Source: Dyella sp. RRB7
GTDB taxonomy: Bacteria > Pseudomonadota > Gammaproteobacteria > Xanthomonadales > Rhodanobacteraceae
Reading direction: 5' to 3'
DNA length: 64,000 bases
Assembly (NCBI RefSeq): GCF_022761115.1
Contig: NZ_JAKWJS010000003.1
Span: forward strand, 248,001 to 312,000
Part shown: positions 9,201 through 16,157 of the stretch, piece by piece
How the letters are laid out: each line of letters opens with the position of its first letter
How positions within the stretch are numbered: the stretch's first letter is position 1
Translations under genes and position numbers: made by a program
Notes under the pieces: generated by a model
Told to the model about the DNA's origin: nothing
The model's database searches: none
The model's input: the letters and a program-made list of their open reading frames with translations, nothing else

Positions 9201-11666
9201 ATCGTCATTGGAGCCGGTCACCGAATAGCCGCTCAGCATCGCATTGCCCGCATAGGCCGAAAGCGTCTCGATGCGCACCAGCACCTCGTTCGATAACACC
9301 GACGGTTTGCCGTCGCTGCCGCACACAGTGGAATCGGAACGCCAGCAAATGTCGTAGCCGGCATAGGCACTGCCATTGGGCTTCTTGCGGCCGGACTGCT
9401 GGTTGACGCTGCACTTGGCGCCGGCACAGTAGGACAGCATGGCCACGACGTCGTTGTCGTGATCGTTGCCCCACAGCGAATCTTCCCAGACCAGGGAGAA
9501 ACTGCCCGCGCTGCCGTCGCTCTCCATCGAACGGCCATAGATGTAATTGGGCGACACCGCCGAACTCTTCTGCCCGATGCCCACGGCGCCCAGGTAGCAA
9601 CTGCGCCAGCCGGTATCGCCGATGGCCGCCGAGCCAGTGTTGTTGGCCTGGCACAGCGGCGCCAGCGTGATCGAACCGCTGCCCACCGGAATCTGGAACT
9701 TGGGCAGGTTCTCGGCCAGGGCCACCGTATAGGTCTGCACCTTGTTCTTGTAGCCGACGCAATGGTCGCCGCTGGCGTCGCATACCTTGGGCCGGTCCAG
9801 GCCGTTGGGCGTCTTCAGGTCGGGGCGAAGATCCGTGGTCCATGCCTTGTAGGCCAGCCCGGCGATCAGGTAGCTGCCTTCCATCGAGGGAATATCCGGG
9901 CAGATGCCGCGCACCAGGCTCAGATCGCTGACACTCTTGGCCGTGCACAGGTCCTCATAGGTATTGAGGGATGTGTTGTTCGGCGTCAGCCCGACGCGCC
10001 CCACCAGATAGTTGCCGCCGATGCCCTCGGCCACGCCGACGTCCTTGGTCGCCTTCGAGGCCGCGCCGGCGCCGAGCGCGGCGATATCGGGAACCTCATC
10101 GCTATCGAACGAGTTGAGGCCGGTGGACAGCACGATGATGCTGCAGCCGGCGCAATAGGGATTGCGCACATTGCCGGTGTCGCTCGCCACCCCATAGGGA
10201 TCTTTCCAGTCGACGCTGGGCAAGCCATCCAGATCGCCGCTGGCATTGAAGCGGCTGGTCTTGGCGCCGTCGTTGGCGATATAGCGCAGCGCTTCGGCAT
10301 ACATCTCCGAAAGCGGGTTGCCCCAGGCGCTGCAGTTTTGCGCGCCGCTGCCGGACGACCCGGGATTGTTCAGGCGCTTCTGCGAGCCGCCCGCGCTGGT
10401 TTCGCGGTTGAGGATGCCGTAGTCGTTGCAGTCGCTCCAGTTGTTGGAGTAATTCCACTGGGTGAGCTTGAAGCGGTTGAGCGTATTGATGATGCCTTCG
10501 GCGCTGGCTGTCTGCGCGCAGAACACGCCGCTGCCAAGGTCGACCTCGTCGCCGCTGGCGCAACCGGCGAAATTGCCGTTGGCATCGGCCACGCCATTGC
10601 CCGCGAGCTTGCCGATATTGCGGCGCAGGACGCCGCCGCTGCGCGGCGCCGAGAAACTGCCGGTAAGCAGGCCAAAGCGCATCTGGCCGTTTTCGCCATA
10701 GCGCTGCAGCAGGCCGACCGGTTTGTAGCTGGTGCCATAGCGCTGGCAGAACGCCTCGCGGGTATCACTGGAAGGGTCACATACCTGCACCCGCACGGTG
10801 TATTCCTTTTCACCCAAGCCGTCGTTGGACTTGGAGGCATCGTCCCGGTAGCTGTTGTCGTCGTTCGCCGAGCCAATGGTTTCCTTCCAGTCGCACTGAC
10901 GCGCCGCCGTGGCCGCCCATTCGCTCCAGTTGCCGCGCGCCACGCGCATCTGCGGCACGCCACCGGACGTCACCGTGGCGTTGCAGAACGAAATGCCGTT
11001 GCTGCTGCCCTGGGAAAATGGCGTGTAGAGGTTGACGTCGCTGCCGGTGTAGACCTTGGCCCAGGCATGCAGGTCATTGGGAATCGGCGCCCGCTCAAGC
11101 ACCGTGCTGGTAGCGGTATCCGTGCTTCGATAACCGCCGTAGAGCACGTAACGCACCACGTCCAGGCGACTCATCGCTACCCAGTTGAGGAAGTTGCCGC
11201 TCCATTTGCCGGCAACGCCGCCCTGGCACTTGTGCGTCGTGGCCGCGCCGACCGCCTTGAAGCTGCTGCTGCCGTAGTCGTAGCAAAGGTCCGGGTCGAA
11301 GTAACCCGAATAGCTGAAGTTGTTGTTGTAGGTACTGTCGATCAGGCCGTCGCCGTCGAGATCGGTGTAATCGGTGTACGCCTTGATGAACAACTGCTCG
11401 TCACGCGACATCACCAGCATCACCAACGGCGCCACCGCGCTGGCGTTGAGCGTCGGATAGGCCGTGTAGTTGCCGGCCGATGCCGCCAGGTTGTTCCGAT
11501 TGGTGGCGATGGCAGCCCCCGGCGGCGATGCCGTTACCGCGGCCTGCGCGCTGACCATCGGCATCGCCGCCAGCGATGCCAGCAGACCGGCACCCAACGA
11601 CACCATGGCGGAACGCCACCTGGCGACGCCCTGCTTCCGATTCATCGGCATGTGATGCTTGTCCAT
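6255..11666 (-). CDS. pilY1: PilY1-type pilus tip/assembly protein, large copy
   Basis: 1803-residue PilY1 homologue with an N-terminal signal peptide (cleavage near SAQA, about residue 40). The N-terminal half lacks the D-x-S-x-S metal site of the other copy. It instead carries VMLVMSRDEQLF followed by an Asp-rich DLDGDGLID (about residue 100). A second calcium-type loop, DANHDGKVDD, lies near residue 1107. The C-terminal beta-propeller begins with YVGANDGMLHAF near residue 1235. At about 1800 residues it is much larger than Pseudomonas PilY1 (about 1160). The ATG at 11666 lies 13 nt after the pilX stop with a poor Shine-Dalgarno; ATGs at 11651 and 11645 are alternatives. Confidence 0.88.
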   Translation of the reverse strand: MDKHHMPMNRKQGVARWRSAMVSLGAGLLASLAAMPMVSAQAAVTASPPGAAIATNRNNLAASAGNYTAYPTLNASAVAPLVMLVMSRDEQLFIKAYTDYTDLDGDGLIDSTYNNNFSYSGYFDPDLCYDYGSSSFKAVGAATTHKCQGGVAGKWSGNFLNWVAMSRLDVVRYVLYGGYRSTDTATSTVLERAPIPNDLHAWAKVYTGSDVNLYTPFSQGSSNGISFCNATVTSGGVPQMRVARGNWSEWAATAARQCDWKETIGSANDDNSYRDDASKSNDGLGEKEYTVRVQVCDPSSDTREAFCQRYGTSYKPVGLLQRYGENGQMRFGLLTGSFSAPRSGGVLRRNIGKLAGNGVADANGNFAGCASGDEVDLGSGVFCAQTASAEGIINTLNRFKLTQWNYSNNWSDCNDYGILNRETSAGGSQKRLNNPGSSGSGAQNCSAWGNPLSEMYAEALRYIANDGAKTSRFNASGDLDGLPSVDWKDPYGVASDTGNVRNPYCAGCSIIVLSTGLNSFDSDEVPDIAALGAGAASKATKDVGVAEGIGGNYLVGRVGLTPNNTSLNTYEDLCTAKSVSDLSLVRGICPDIPSMEGSYLIAGLAYKAWTTDLRPDLKTPNGLDRPKVCDASGDHCVGYKNKVQTYTVALAENLPKFQIPVGSGSITLAPLCQANNTGSAAIGDTGWRSCYLGAVGIGQKSSAVSPNYIYGRSMESDGSAGSFSLVWEDSLWGNDHDNDVVAMLSYCAGAKCSVNQQSGRKKPNGSAYAGYDICWRSDSTVCGSDGKPSVLSNEVLVRIETLSAYAGNAMLSGYSVTGSNDDGVKRVVLRPGNKNGSVLTKTADPDSSWNLPKVAKYSLGSGGARQLENPLFYAAKYGGFADVARSDGGIADKPCDPPACTVSNWDRVDNNTGQPRANGGGDGLPDNFFPVRNPALLGERLADVFNKILARSGSGTSAAVVSASAGGDGLTYQALYQAQQQNKSGSQKVSWTGSLNAMWTDPSGHMRLGGYSVGGVPTLGDEQQNPIVMFCTTVQGESRFKTYTAAADVPATISPAECTGNTLDALQPVWSAQSALMAGNYQTEKQRSYGAAATPSNGRYIFTWVDANHDGKVDDGEQMDFAWDSSAFYGSGTCAAGSSVTGNFRFLNTCSADGASSLISWVRGSELNDSSGKPDVNWRSRTLDGSVYRLGDIINSTPLAVGTPAEAFDLLYADSSYGGFRRIYQSRRQMIYVGANDGMLHAFNGGFYDASKRQLNTQPMACDKDGCKLDAGFTAHPLGAEVWAYVPGNLLPHLRWLADPAYAHMFYVDGSPVSQDARIFKADKSCSANATSQCHPDGWGTLLIVPFRFGGGPISVDTRLASGGASIQNSFPAYVVLDVTNPEAPPVVLAELTNTSGVGTTCAGKLVSCSDLTRVVSTYTSSLPAVAMFRPRASANPDPSKFFLFTGSGTTDNGGVGTMEGGNAGSSAGLAIRAFDLSNLASRDPTPVTWGNGTMVESLADVGGAGAGAQSFAGDLIASDFNLDGIAETLYFGSVKGSSTTFSGGLWAIDFNGETDPTKWLPRQLLSGLGKPVTIRPTLSVNDKRQRAVFFGTGRAYTKADMSDQQQQVIAGLVDTGGTVAFSSLQNVTGIDITVDGKVVGAGADVTDTGALQALVDGSGGWYYNLSTADANNKAIPSERVVSTQVLSDRTLLTSTYLPGTDTCTDQGEGFLYGMDYKSGTPSPGLAGFLGSRTTSKGTLINRSVSLGAGLPSQPSLKRGVKNGKQQLRVCVQTSTGAIICYDVPTMNGINSGEISWREPLDK

Positions 11667-11679
11667 GCAGGTCGCGGCC

Positions 11680-12384
11680 CTAGTTGCTGATGCGTTGGCG
11701 ATACTGGGAAAGCGTGACGGCACGGGCGGAATCCGCGCTGCCCTCGCTGAGAATCTGGAAGTACATGGCGCCGCCGCCGCTCGCGGCCGAATTGCCCTCG
11801 CCGCGATAGCCCGCTGCCTGGGCGGCGCCGCTGCCTTCGCTCAGGGCCGTGCCATCCGGGCGAATCCAGATCCGCGCCTGGCCGCCGCTGGTGCAGTTGC
11901 CGCTGCTGCAGACGTCGATACTGACGTCCTCCGTGGTGACCATCCAGGTGGATGGGTCATAAGGCTTCTCGCCATCCTTGAAAGCGATGTCATAGAAGTT
12001 CACCAGGCCGGTCACGGCGTCCGGCCTGATCCTGGTGGCCTTCAGTACATCGCAGCTCACGCCATTGCTGCCTACCGGACGGGTGCCGCACTGGGGAAAG
12101 CCGCCATAGCTGGCATCGGCCACCGTTCCGCCCATGGCGGCCATCGGCCAACCGCGATTGAAGGTGTGTTCGTCGAACAGCGCCACTGGTATGCCGCGCA
12201 TCGATTCGGATACTTCAAACGCGCGCTCGTGGGCGGCCACGCTGTTGACCATGTGCATTTCCATCAAGGTGCCACGCATGGCGATCATCGCCACCAGCGA
12301 AAGCACCACCAGGAAAACCAGGCCGACAAACAACGCAATGCCGCGCTGCATCCGTTGCCCGACCACATCGATAGAGCGACGCAT
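11680..12384 (-). CDS. pilX: Minor type IV pilin PilX, right module
   Basis: 234-residue PilX-family protein. The leader QRMQRG is followed by IALFVGLVFLVVLSLVAMIAM and GTLMEMHMVNSVAAHERAFEVSE, the usual PilX helix. The ATG at 12384 has GGTGGA 8 nt upstream and lies 4 nt after the pilW stop. A GTG at 12399 is also possible and would overlap pilW. The globular region has paired cysteines (VDVCSSGNCTSGG) that may form a disulfide. It works with the neighbouring PilV, PilW and PilY1 in pilus priming (family knowledge). Confidence 0.84.
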   Translation of the reverse strand: MRRSIDVVGQRMQRGIALFVGLVFLVVLSLVAMIAMRGTLMEMHMVNSVAAHERAFEVSESMRGIPVALFDEHTFNRGWPMAAMGGTVADASYGGFPQCGTRPVGSNGVSCDVLKATRIRPDAVTGLVNFYDIAFKDGEKPYDPSTWMVTTEDVSIDVCSSGNCTSGGQARIWIRPDGTALSEGSGAAQAAGYRGEGNSAASGGGAMYFQILSEGSADSARAVTLSQYRQRISN

Positions 12385-12388
12385 AGAG

Positions 12389-13513
12389 TTATCCACCACG
12401 GATACGGTTGCGTACCTGCACCACTTGCTGCTGCAGGCTACGGATGTATTGGTCGGGCCGGTTTACGCCCGAGAGGGCGAATCCGTCACAGTCATGGCCG
12501 GTGCTGGTCAGCGTGAATTGGCCGTCGTCGCCAAGCTGATACGAGCAACTGCCGGTCAGCGCGAATGTATCGGCGTGGGACAGCGCGACATCGCGCTCCC
12601 GGCTACGCGCGATCATGCTGATGCGCACGGCGAGCACCTGCTGCCAATCGGTGGCGCTCATGGCGGCGGCGCTTTTGTACTGGGCGACCTGTTTCGCGGA
12701 AGCCGAATCGCCCGGGTTCACGTTGGGCACGCCGTACTCGAACTGCAGCTGCTCGATGCCATCGACCAGCGGCTCGCGCACCATCGTGCCGTCTTCCGAC
12801 AGCCGCATGCGCATCAGCGTGGGTTGTGGATTGCCGTCATCGCTGCCTGCCGTGCAACCGGCGCCACGGTTCGAGCAAGGCTGCAGGTAATACATCTCCA
12901 CCCGATAGGGATAAACGTAGCGCCGCGTGCTGCCCGTCAGTGCGGGAATGCTCGACGACGCGGCGAACAACGCGGCCTGCTGGCCGACGTTGGTGACCAG
13001 GTAATGGCTGGACGGTTGGCAGGTATTCGTCGAGACGGCCGTTGCGCCATCGGCCACGTCACACGCATCCGTGTCGGCGTAACGCAGCACCAGCACGTCG
13101 CTGCCGGCCACATAGTCGGTATCCGTGATGCAGCCTGACAGCGGGAACGTGGCCTTGCCGTCGTAGCCAAACAGGCCACCGCCCGCGGCGCCGGGTTTTC
13201 CGGCAAGCACCCACGCCGCGTCGCAGCCTGACGCGCCACCGCCACTGCCAAGCACGCCTTGGACATCCTGGGCTCTCGCGCCACCCCAGAAATCCGCCAT
13301 GCGGATCGACCAGCCCAGCCGGTCGCTGGCAAAGCGCAGGTTCTGCTGCAGGAAATTGTTGCCCTGCTGAATCTGGTAGGCGTTGCGATGGGAGATCAGC
13401 ACCTGGATCAGGCCCGCCACCACCATCAGGCCGAGCAACACCGACACCATCAGTTCGATCAGCGACACACCCGCCTGATGGCAACGGCGCGAACGGCATC
13501 TGCGCTGCTTCAT
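12389..13513 (-). CDS. pilW: Minor type IV pilin PilW, right module
   Basis: 374-residue PilW homologue. The basic leader ends HQAG and is followed by VSLIELMVSVLLGLMVVAGL, with Glu at +5. The PilW motif FLQQNLRFASDRLGWSIRMADF follows, then a large cysteine-containing extracytoplasmic domain. The start codon overlaps the pilV stop (ATGA). It is second in the right module. It shares family features with the pilW at 2729 but differs strongly in length and sequence. Confidence 0.88.
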   Translation of the reverse strand: MKQRRCRSRRCHQAGVSLIELMVSVLLGLMVVAGLIQVLISHRNAYQIQQGNNFLQQNLRFASDRLGWSIRMADFWGGARAQDVQGVLGSGGGASGCDAAWVLAGKPGAAGGGLFGYDGKATFPLSGCITDTDYVAGSDVLVLRYADTDACDVADGATAVSTNTCQPSSHYLVTNVGQQAALFAASSSIPALTGSTRRYVYPYRVEMYYLQPCSNRGAGCTAGSDDGNPQPTLMRMRLSEDGTMVREPLVDGIEQLQFEYGVPNVNPGDSASAKQVAQYKSAAAMSATDWQQVLAVRISMIARSRERDVALSHADTFALTGSCSYQLGDDGQFTLTSTGHDCDGFALSGVNRPDQYIRSLQQQVVQVRNRIRGG

Positions 13514-14034
13514 GGCAGGTAATTCAGCGTGTAGGAAAGATCGTCGTCCGCACCGGGGGCGCCCTCACCCATGGCACCGCCGGACCAACGCGACGTCACC
13601 CGGTACATGCCCAGGGCGCCATCCCACGTCACCGACGCCAGCACGCCGGATGCTGGCCCGGGCGCGGACGCCTCGAGCCGCGCATACCAACGCGCGAGAT
13701 CGTTCTGGGCCATCTGCCGGGGCGTGCAACTGGTGCCGCAACTCACCGGCTTGGGCTCGGTGGCGCCAGTGATGCAGTAAGGACACTCAGCCGCCGAGGG
13801 AGCAGCGGGATCGGCGGCGTTGCGTGGGCTTGCCGCTGCCGCAGGATTCGCGCGCATCGCATCCACCAGGCTGCGCGTCTCCACGATCACCTGACTGCGC
13901 GAACCCGCCTGCTTGGTGAATTGCGCGCCCTTGATCTGCAGCAACGCCAGGCCAAGTACGCCGACGCTGAAGACCACAATGGCAACAAGCACTTCGATCA
14001 GCGAGACCCCTCGCTGACGCGATCGCATAGGCAT
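13510..14034 (-). CDS. pilV: Minor type IV pilin PilV, right module
   Basis: 174-residue PilV-type pilin. The leader MPMRSRQRG is followed by VSLIEVLVAIVVFSVGVLGLALLQ, then TRSLVDAMRANP, the counterpart of the PilV LADRMRANP motif. It is first in the right module, so its upstream region should control the whole pilVWX-pilY1-pilE-fimT series. The ATG at 14034 is preceded by a very strong GGAGGGGG placed in a predicted hairpin; an ATG at 14028 is an alternative. Two C-x2-C-like cysteine pairs (AECPYC and SCGTSC) are unusual for PilV. Confidence 0.87.
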   Translation of the reverse strand: MPMRSRQRGVSLIEVLVAIVVFSVGVLGLALLQIKGAQFTKQAGSRSQVIVETRSLVDAMRANPAAAASPRNAADPAAPSAAECPYCITGATEPKPVSCGTSCTPRQMAQNDLARWYARLEASAPGPASGVLASVTWDGALGMYRVTSRWSGGAMGEGAPGADDDLSYTLNYLP

Positions 14035-14040
14035 GGATAC

Positions 14041-14060
14041 CCCCTCCTGCTTTGGAGGAG
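14041..14060 (-). promoter_or_regulatory. Hairpin sequestering the pilV Shine-Dalgarno, right module
   Basis: On the minus strand CTCCTCC (14060-14054) pairs with GGAGGGG (14047-14041), 7 bp with one U-G, around the loop AAAGCA. The 3' arm is the pilV Shine-Dalgarno and TATCC-ATG follows, exactly as in the left module. Seen directly in the sequence; the effect on translation is inferred. Confidence 0.55.
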
Positions 14061-14096
14061 CATCCCCTCAATCATCGCCAAACGTAAATATTTGCG

Positions 14097-14150
14097 CCGA
14101 CAAGCGGTAGGTTTTGCCTGACAAACGGCAAGTTCTTGCTGGCAAAGTGC
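14097..14150 (-). promoter_or_regulatory. Three 21-bp-phased direct repeats upstream of pilV (AlgR/LytTR-like), right module
   Basis: On the plus strand CGACAAGCGG (14098-14107), TGACAAACGG (14119-14128) and the weaker TGGCAAAGTG (14140-14149) recur every 21 bp, two helical turns. On the transcribed strand the first two read CCGCTTGTCGG and CCGTTTGTCAG, close to the AlgR consensus CCGTTCGTC. The rest of 14151-14322 is AT-richer and shows no gene; I could not assign confident -35/-10 elements. Confidence 0.6.
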
Positions 14151-14322
14151 CAACACGCTCACATGCCGAAAAATTCAATAGCATCAATGGATTTTATTAA
14201 TGACGCAGGACTTTCCCATAGCGACAAGTCCGTCGCGGCGGCAACCAAATCGGGATGGAATCGCAAGAAATAGCAAAACCCCGATGTCGCGCCGGCAGGA
14301 CCGAATCGCCTCCAACGCGCGC

Positions 14323-14346
14323 AAAAAAAAGCCCGCTTGCGCGGGC
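14323..14346 (-). terminator. Rho-independent terminator of tRNA-Thr
   Basis: Stem GCCCGC / GCGGGC with loop GCAA at 14331-14346. On the minus strand it is followed by eight T residues (complement of 14323-14330). It lies 15 nt beyond the tRNA 3' end. Confidence 0.85.
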
Positions 14347-14360
14347 CTTTTTCTTCAATC

Positions 14361-14436
14361 TGGTGCCGGAAATAGGAATCGAACCTACGACCTACGCATT
14401 ACGAATGCGCCGCTCTACCAACTGAGCTATTCCGGC
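14361..14436 (-). tRNA. tRNA-Thr (anticodon CGT)
   Basis: 76-nt cloverleaf including an encoded CCA. The acceptor 5' arm begins GCCGGAA and pairs with TTCCGGC; the D-arm is AGCTCAGTTGGTAGAGC; the anticodon stem is CGCAT/ATGCG with loop TTCGTAA, giving anticodon CGT; the T-arm contains GGTTCGATTCC. It has its own promoter (14449-14477) and terminator. Confidence 0.95.
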
Positions 14437-14448
14437 GAGGAACCGCTA

Positions 14449-14477
14449 ATTCTACGGAGCTGAAGGAAGCCGTGCAA
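14449..14477 (-). promoter_or_regulatory. Sigma-70 promoter for tRNA-Thr
   Basis: On the minus strand TTGCAC, a 17-bp spacer, then TAGAAT. The -10 ends 12 nt before the mature tRNA 5' end. It starts just beyond the ispH stop, so the tRNA is transcribed independently of ispH. Confidence 0.7.
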
Positions 14478-14488
14478 GACGTTGGCGA

Positions 14489-15448
14489 TCACAGGCTCGC
14501 AGAAGTAATGCCGGCGATGCGCAGTTCCTTGGGCAACGCGAAGGTGATCGTCTCGGGCTCGCCGTCCAGCTCGCGTACCGCGCCAGCGCCCCACGACTGC
14601 AGGCGGGCGATGACGTCGCGCACCAGCTTCTCGGGTGCCGATGCGCCGGCGGTCAGGCCGATGCGGGTGACGCCATCGAGCCAGCTGCGTTCGATGTGTT
14701 CGGCGCCGTCGATCAGGTAGGAGCGCACGCCCTGCTTCTCCGCCAGCTCGCGCAGGCGGTTGGAGTTGGAGCTGTTGACCGAGCCGACCACCAGCATCAG
14801 GTCCACCGCATCGGCGAGGCGACGCACAGCGTCCTGGCGGTTCTGCGTGGCATAGCAGATATCGTCCTTGCGCGGCCCCTCGATGTCCGGGAATTTCTGG
14901 CGCAGCGCTTCGATGATCGCCTTGGTATCGTCCACCGACAATGTGGTCTGGGTGACGTAGGACAGCTGGTGCGGGAATTTCGGTTCGAGCGCCGCCACGC
15001 CTTCCACCGATTCGACCAGCAGGATCTCGCCGGTGTTGGCGCGGTTCCACTGGCCCATGGTGCCTTCGACTTCCGGATGCCCGGCATGGCCGATCAGCAC
15101 CACGCTGCGGCCGATACGCCCCAGCCGCGCCACTTCCATATGTACCTTGGTGACCAGTGGACAGGTGGCGTCGAACACCTTGAGGCCGCGCTGGCCGGCC
15201 TCTTCGCGCACCGCCTTGGACACGCCATGGGCGCTGAAAATGAGCGTGGCACCATCGGGCACTTCGCTCAGTTCCTCGATGAAAACCGCGCCGGCCGCAC
15301 GCAGCTTGTCCACCACGTAGCGGTTGTGCACCACTTCATGCCGCACATAGATCGGCGCGCCATACGATTCGAGCGCACGCTCGACGATGGCGATGGCGCG
15401 GTCTACACCGGCGCAGAATCCACGGGGATTGGCGAGCAGGATGTCCAC
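14489..15448 (-). CDS. ispH: 4-hydroxy-3-methylbut-2-enyl diphosphate reductase
   Basis: 319-residue IspH (LytB), the last enzyme of the MEP pathway, reducing HMBPP to IPP and DMAPP with a [4Fe-4S] cluster. Cluster cysteines are visible in [12 protein letters not shown] (Cys12), FDATCPLV and [11 protein letters not shown]. Other active-site motifs present are HEVVHN, SAHGVS and [11 protein letters not shown]. The start is taken as GTG at 15448, with GGAG 6 nt upstream. It gives the usual N-terminus beginning DILLANPRG; the longer frame to 15514 adds 22 unconserved residues. It follows lspA in the conserved ribF-ileS-lspA-ispH order. Confidence 0.95.
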   Translation of the reverse strand: MDILLANPRGFCAGVDRAIAIVERALESYGAPIYVRHEVVHNRYVVDKLRAAGAVFIEELSEVPDGATLIFSAHGVSKAVREEAGQRGLKVFDATCPLVTKVHMEVARLGRIGRSVVLIGHAGHPEVEGTMGQWNRANTGEILLVESVEGVAALEPKFPHQLSYVTQTTLSVDDTKAIIEALRQKFPDIEGPRKDDICYATQNRQDAVRRLADAVDLMLVVGSVNSSNSNRLRELAEKQGVRSYLIDGAEHIERSWLDGVTRIGLTAGASAPEKLVRDVIARLQSWGAGAVRELDGEPETITFALPKELRIAGITSASL

Positions 15449-15526
15449 AAAGGCTCCGGACCAGACAGGGGCGGCTGACAGGTCCGCATTATCGCATGGC
15501 CGCTGCGGCCGCACGTGACGAAGCGT

Positions 15527-16018
15527 TCAGGCCTTGGCCTTGCCCGCCAACAGGCCGAAGACGATCAGCAGCACCGCGCCCACCGTGATGCCGCAATCGG
15601 CCAGGTTGAACACCGGGTAGCTCCACTCCCGGTAGTACACCTGGATGAAATCGGTGACCTGCGCCGCGTGCAGACGGTCGATCAGGTTGCCCAGCGCGCC
15701 CCCCACGATCAGGCCCAGCGGCAACGCCGTGCGCCAGTCGCGACGTGCCGTGCGTGCCAGCCACACCACCAGTACCGCGCTGATCACCACGGCGAGCAGC
15801 ACGAAGAACCAGCGCTGCCAGCCCTCGCTGCTGGCGAGGAAACTGAAGGCTGCGCCCCGGTTGAAGGCCAGCGTCCAGTTGAGCAACCCCGGTACTACCG
15901 GATGCGGCACGCCGGCCGGCTGCAGCGCGCTCAGGGCCCACCACTTGCTGAGCTGGTCGAGCACGATGACGGCTGCGGAAAGCCACAGCCAGGGAAGTGC
16001 GTTGGGCTTGGGGTTCAT
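15527..16018 (-). CDS. lspA: Lipoprotein signal peptidase (signal peptidase II)
   Basis: 163-residue integral membrane aspartyl protease that cleaves prolipoprotein signal peptides before the lipidated Cys. Four hydrophobic segments are evident. The catalytic aspartates sit in GGALGNLIDR and FNLADCGIT, and NRGAAFSFL matches the conserved N-R-G-x-A-F-x-x-L motif. It lies between ileS and ispH in a conserved order. The 139 bp before it contains a palindromic repeat rather than a close overlap with ileS. Confidence 0.95.
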   Translation of the reverse strand: MNPKPNALPWLWLSAAVIVLDQLSKWWALSALQPAGVPHPVVPGLLNWTLAFNRGAAFSFLASSEGWQRWFFVLLAVVISAVLVVWLARTARRDWRTALPLGLIVGGALGNLIDRLHAAQVTDFIQVYYREWSYPVFNLADCGITVGAVLLIVFGLLAGKAKA

Positions 16019-16050
16019 GCAGGACTCAAAGGGAAGTTACATTCGTAGGC

Positions 16051-16146
16051 GATGAGACTCCCTCCCCTGCTTGCGGGGGAGGGCTGGGGAGGGGGCAGGC
16101 ACGCTCGTCCCCTCCCCACCTCGCCCCTGAAAACAGGGGGGATGAG
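16051..16146. repeat. Intergenic palindromic repeat between ileS and lspA
   Basis: Element bounded by GATGAG on both sides (16051-16056 and 16141-16146). It contains two palindromic parts, CCCTCCCC-N7-GGGGGAGGG and CCCCTGAAAACAGGGG, plus C/G-rich runs between. It fills most of the ileS-lspA gap. It resembles the short interspersed repeats common in Xanthomonadales, but other genomic copies cannot be seen here. Confidence 0.45.
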
Positions 16147-16157
16147 CATGTAGCGCG

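Noticed and set aside
9459-11690. 743-codon plus-strand frame opposite the large pilY1
   Set aside because: Shadow of pilY1; no ribosome-binding site or recognisable domain.
14138-14156. Possible sigma-54 promoter (TTGGCAC with GC 10 nt later) before the right pilV
   Set aside because: The -24 part fits but the -12 part is only CAGCA rather than TTGCA, it overlaps the most distal 21-bp repeat, and the left module has no counterpart.
14200-14463. 87-codon plus-strand frame across tRNA-Thr, containing NRNRTYDLRITNAPLY
   Set aside because: This peptide is a well-known false product of reading the complement of a tRNA gene; the region is fully explained by the tRNA and its terminator.
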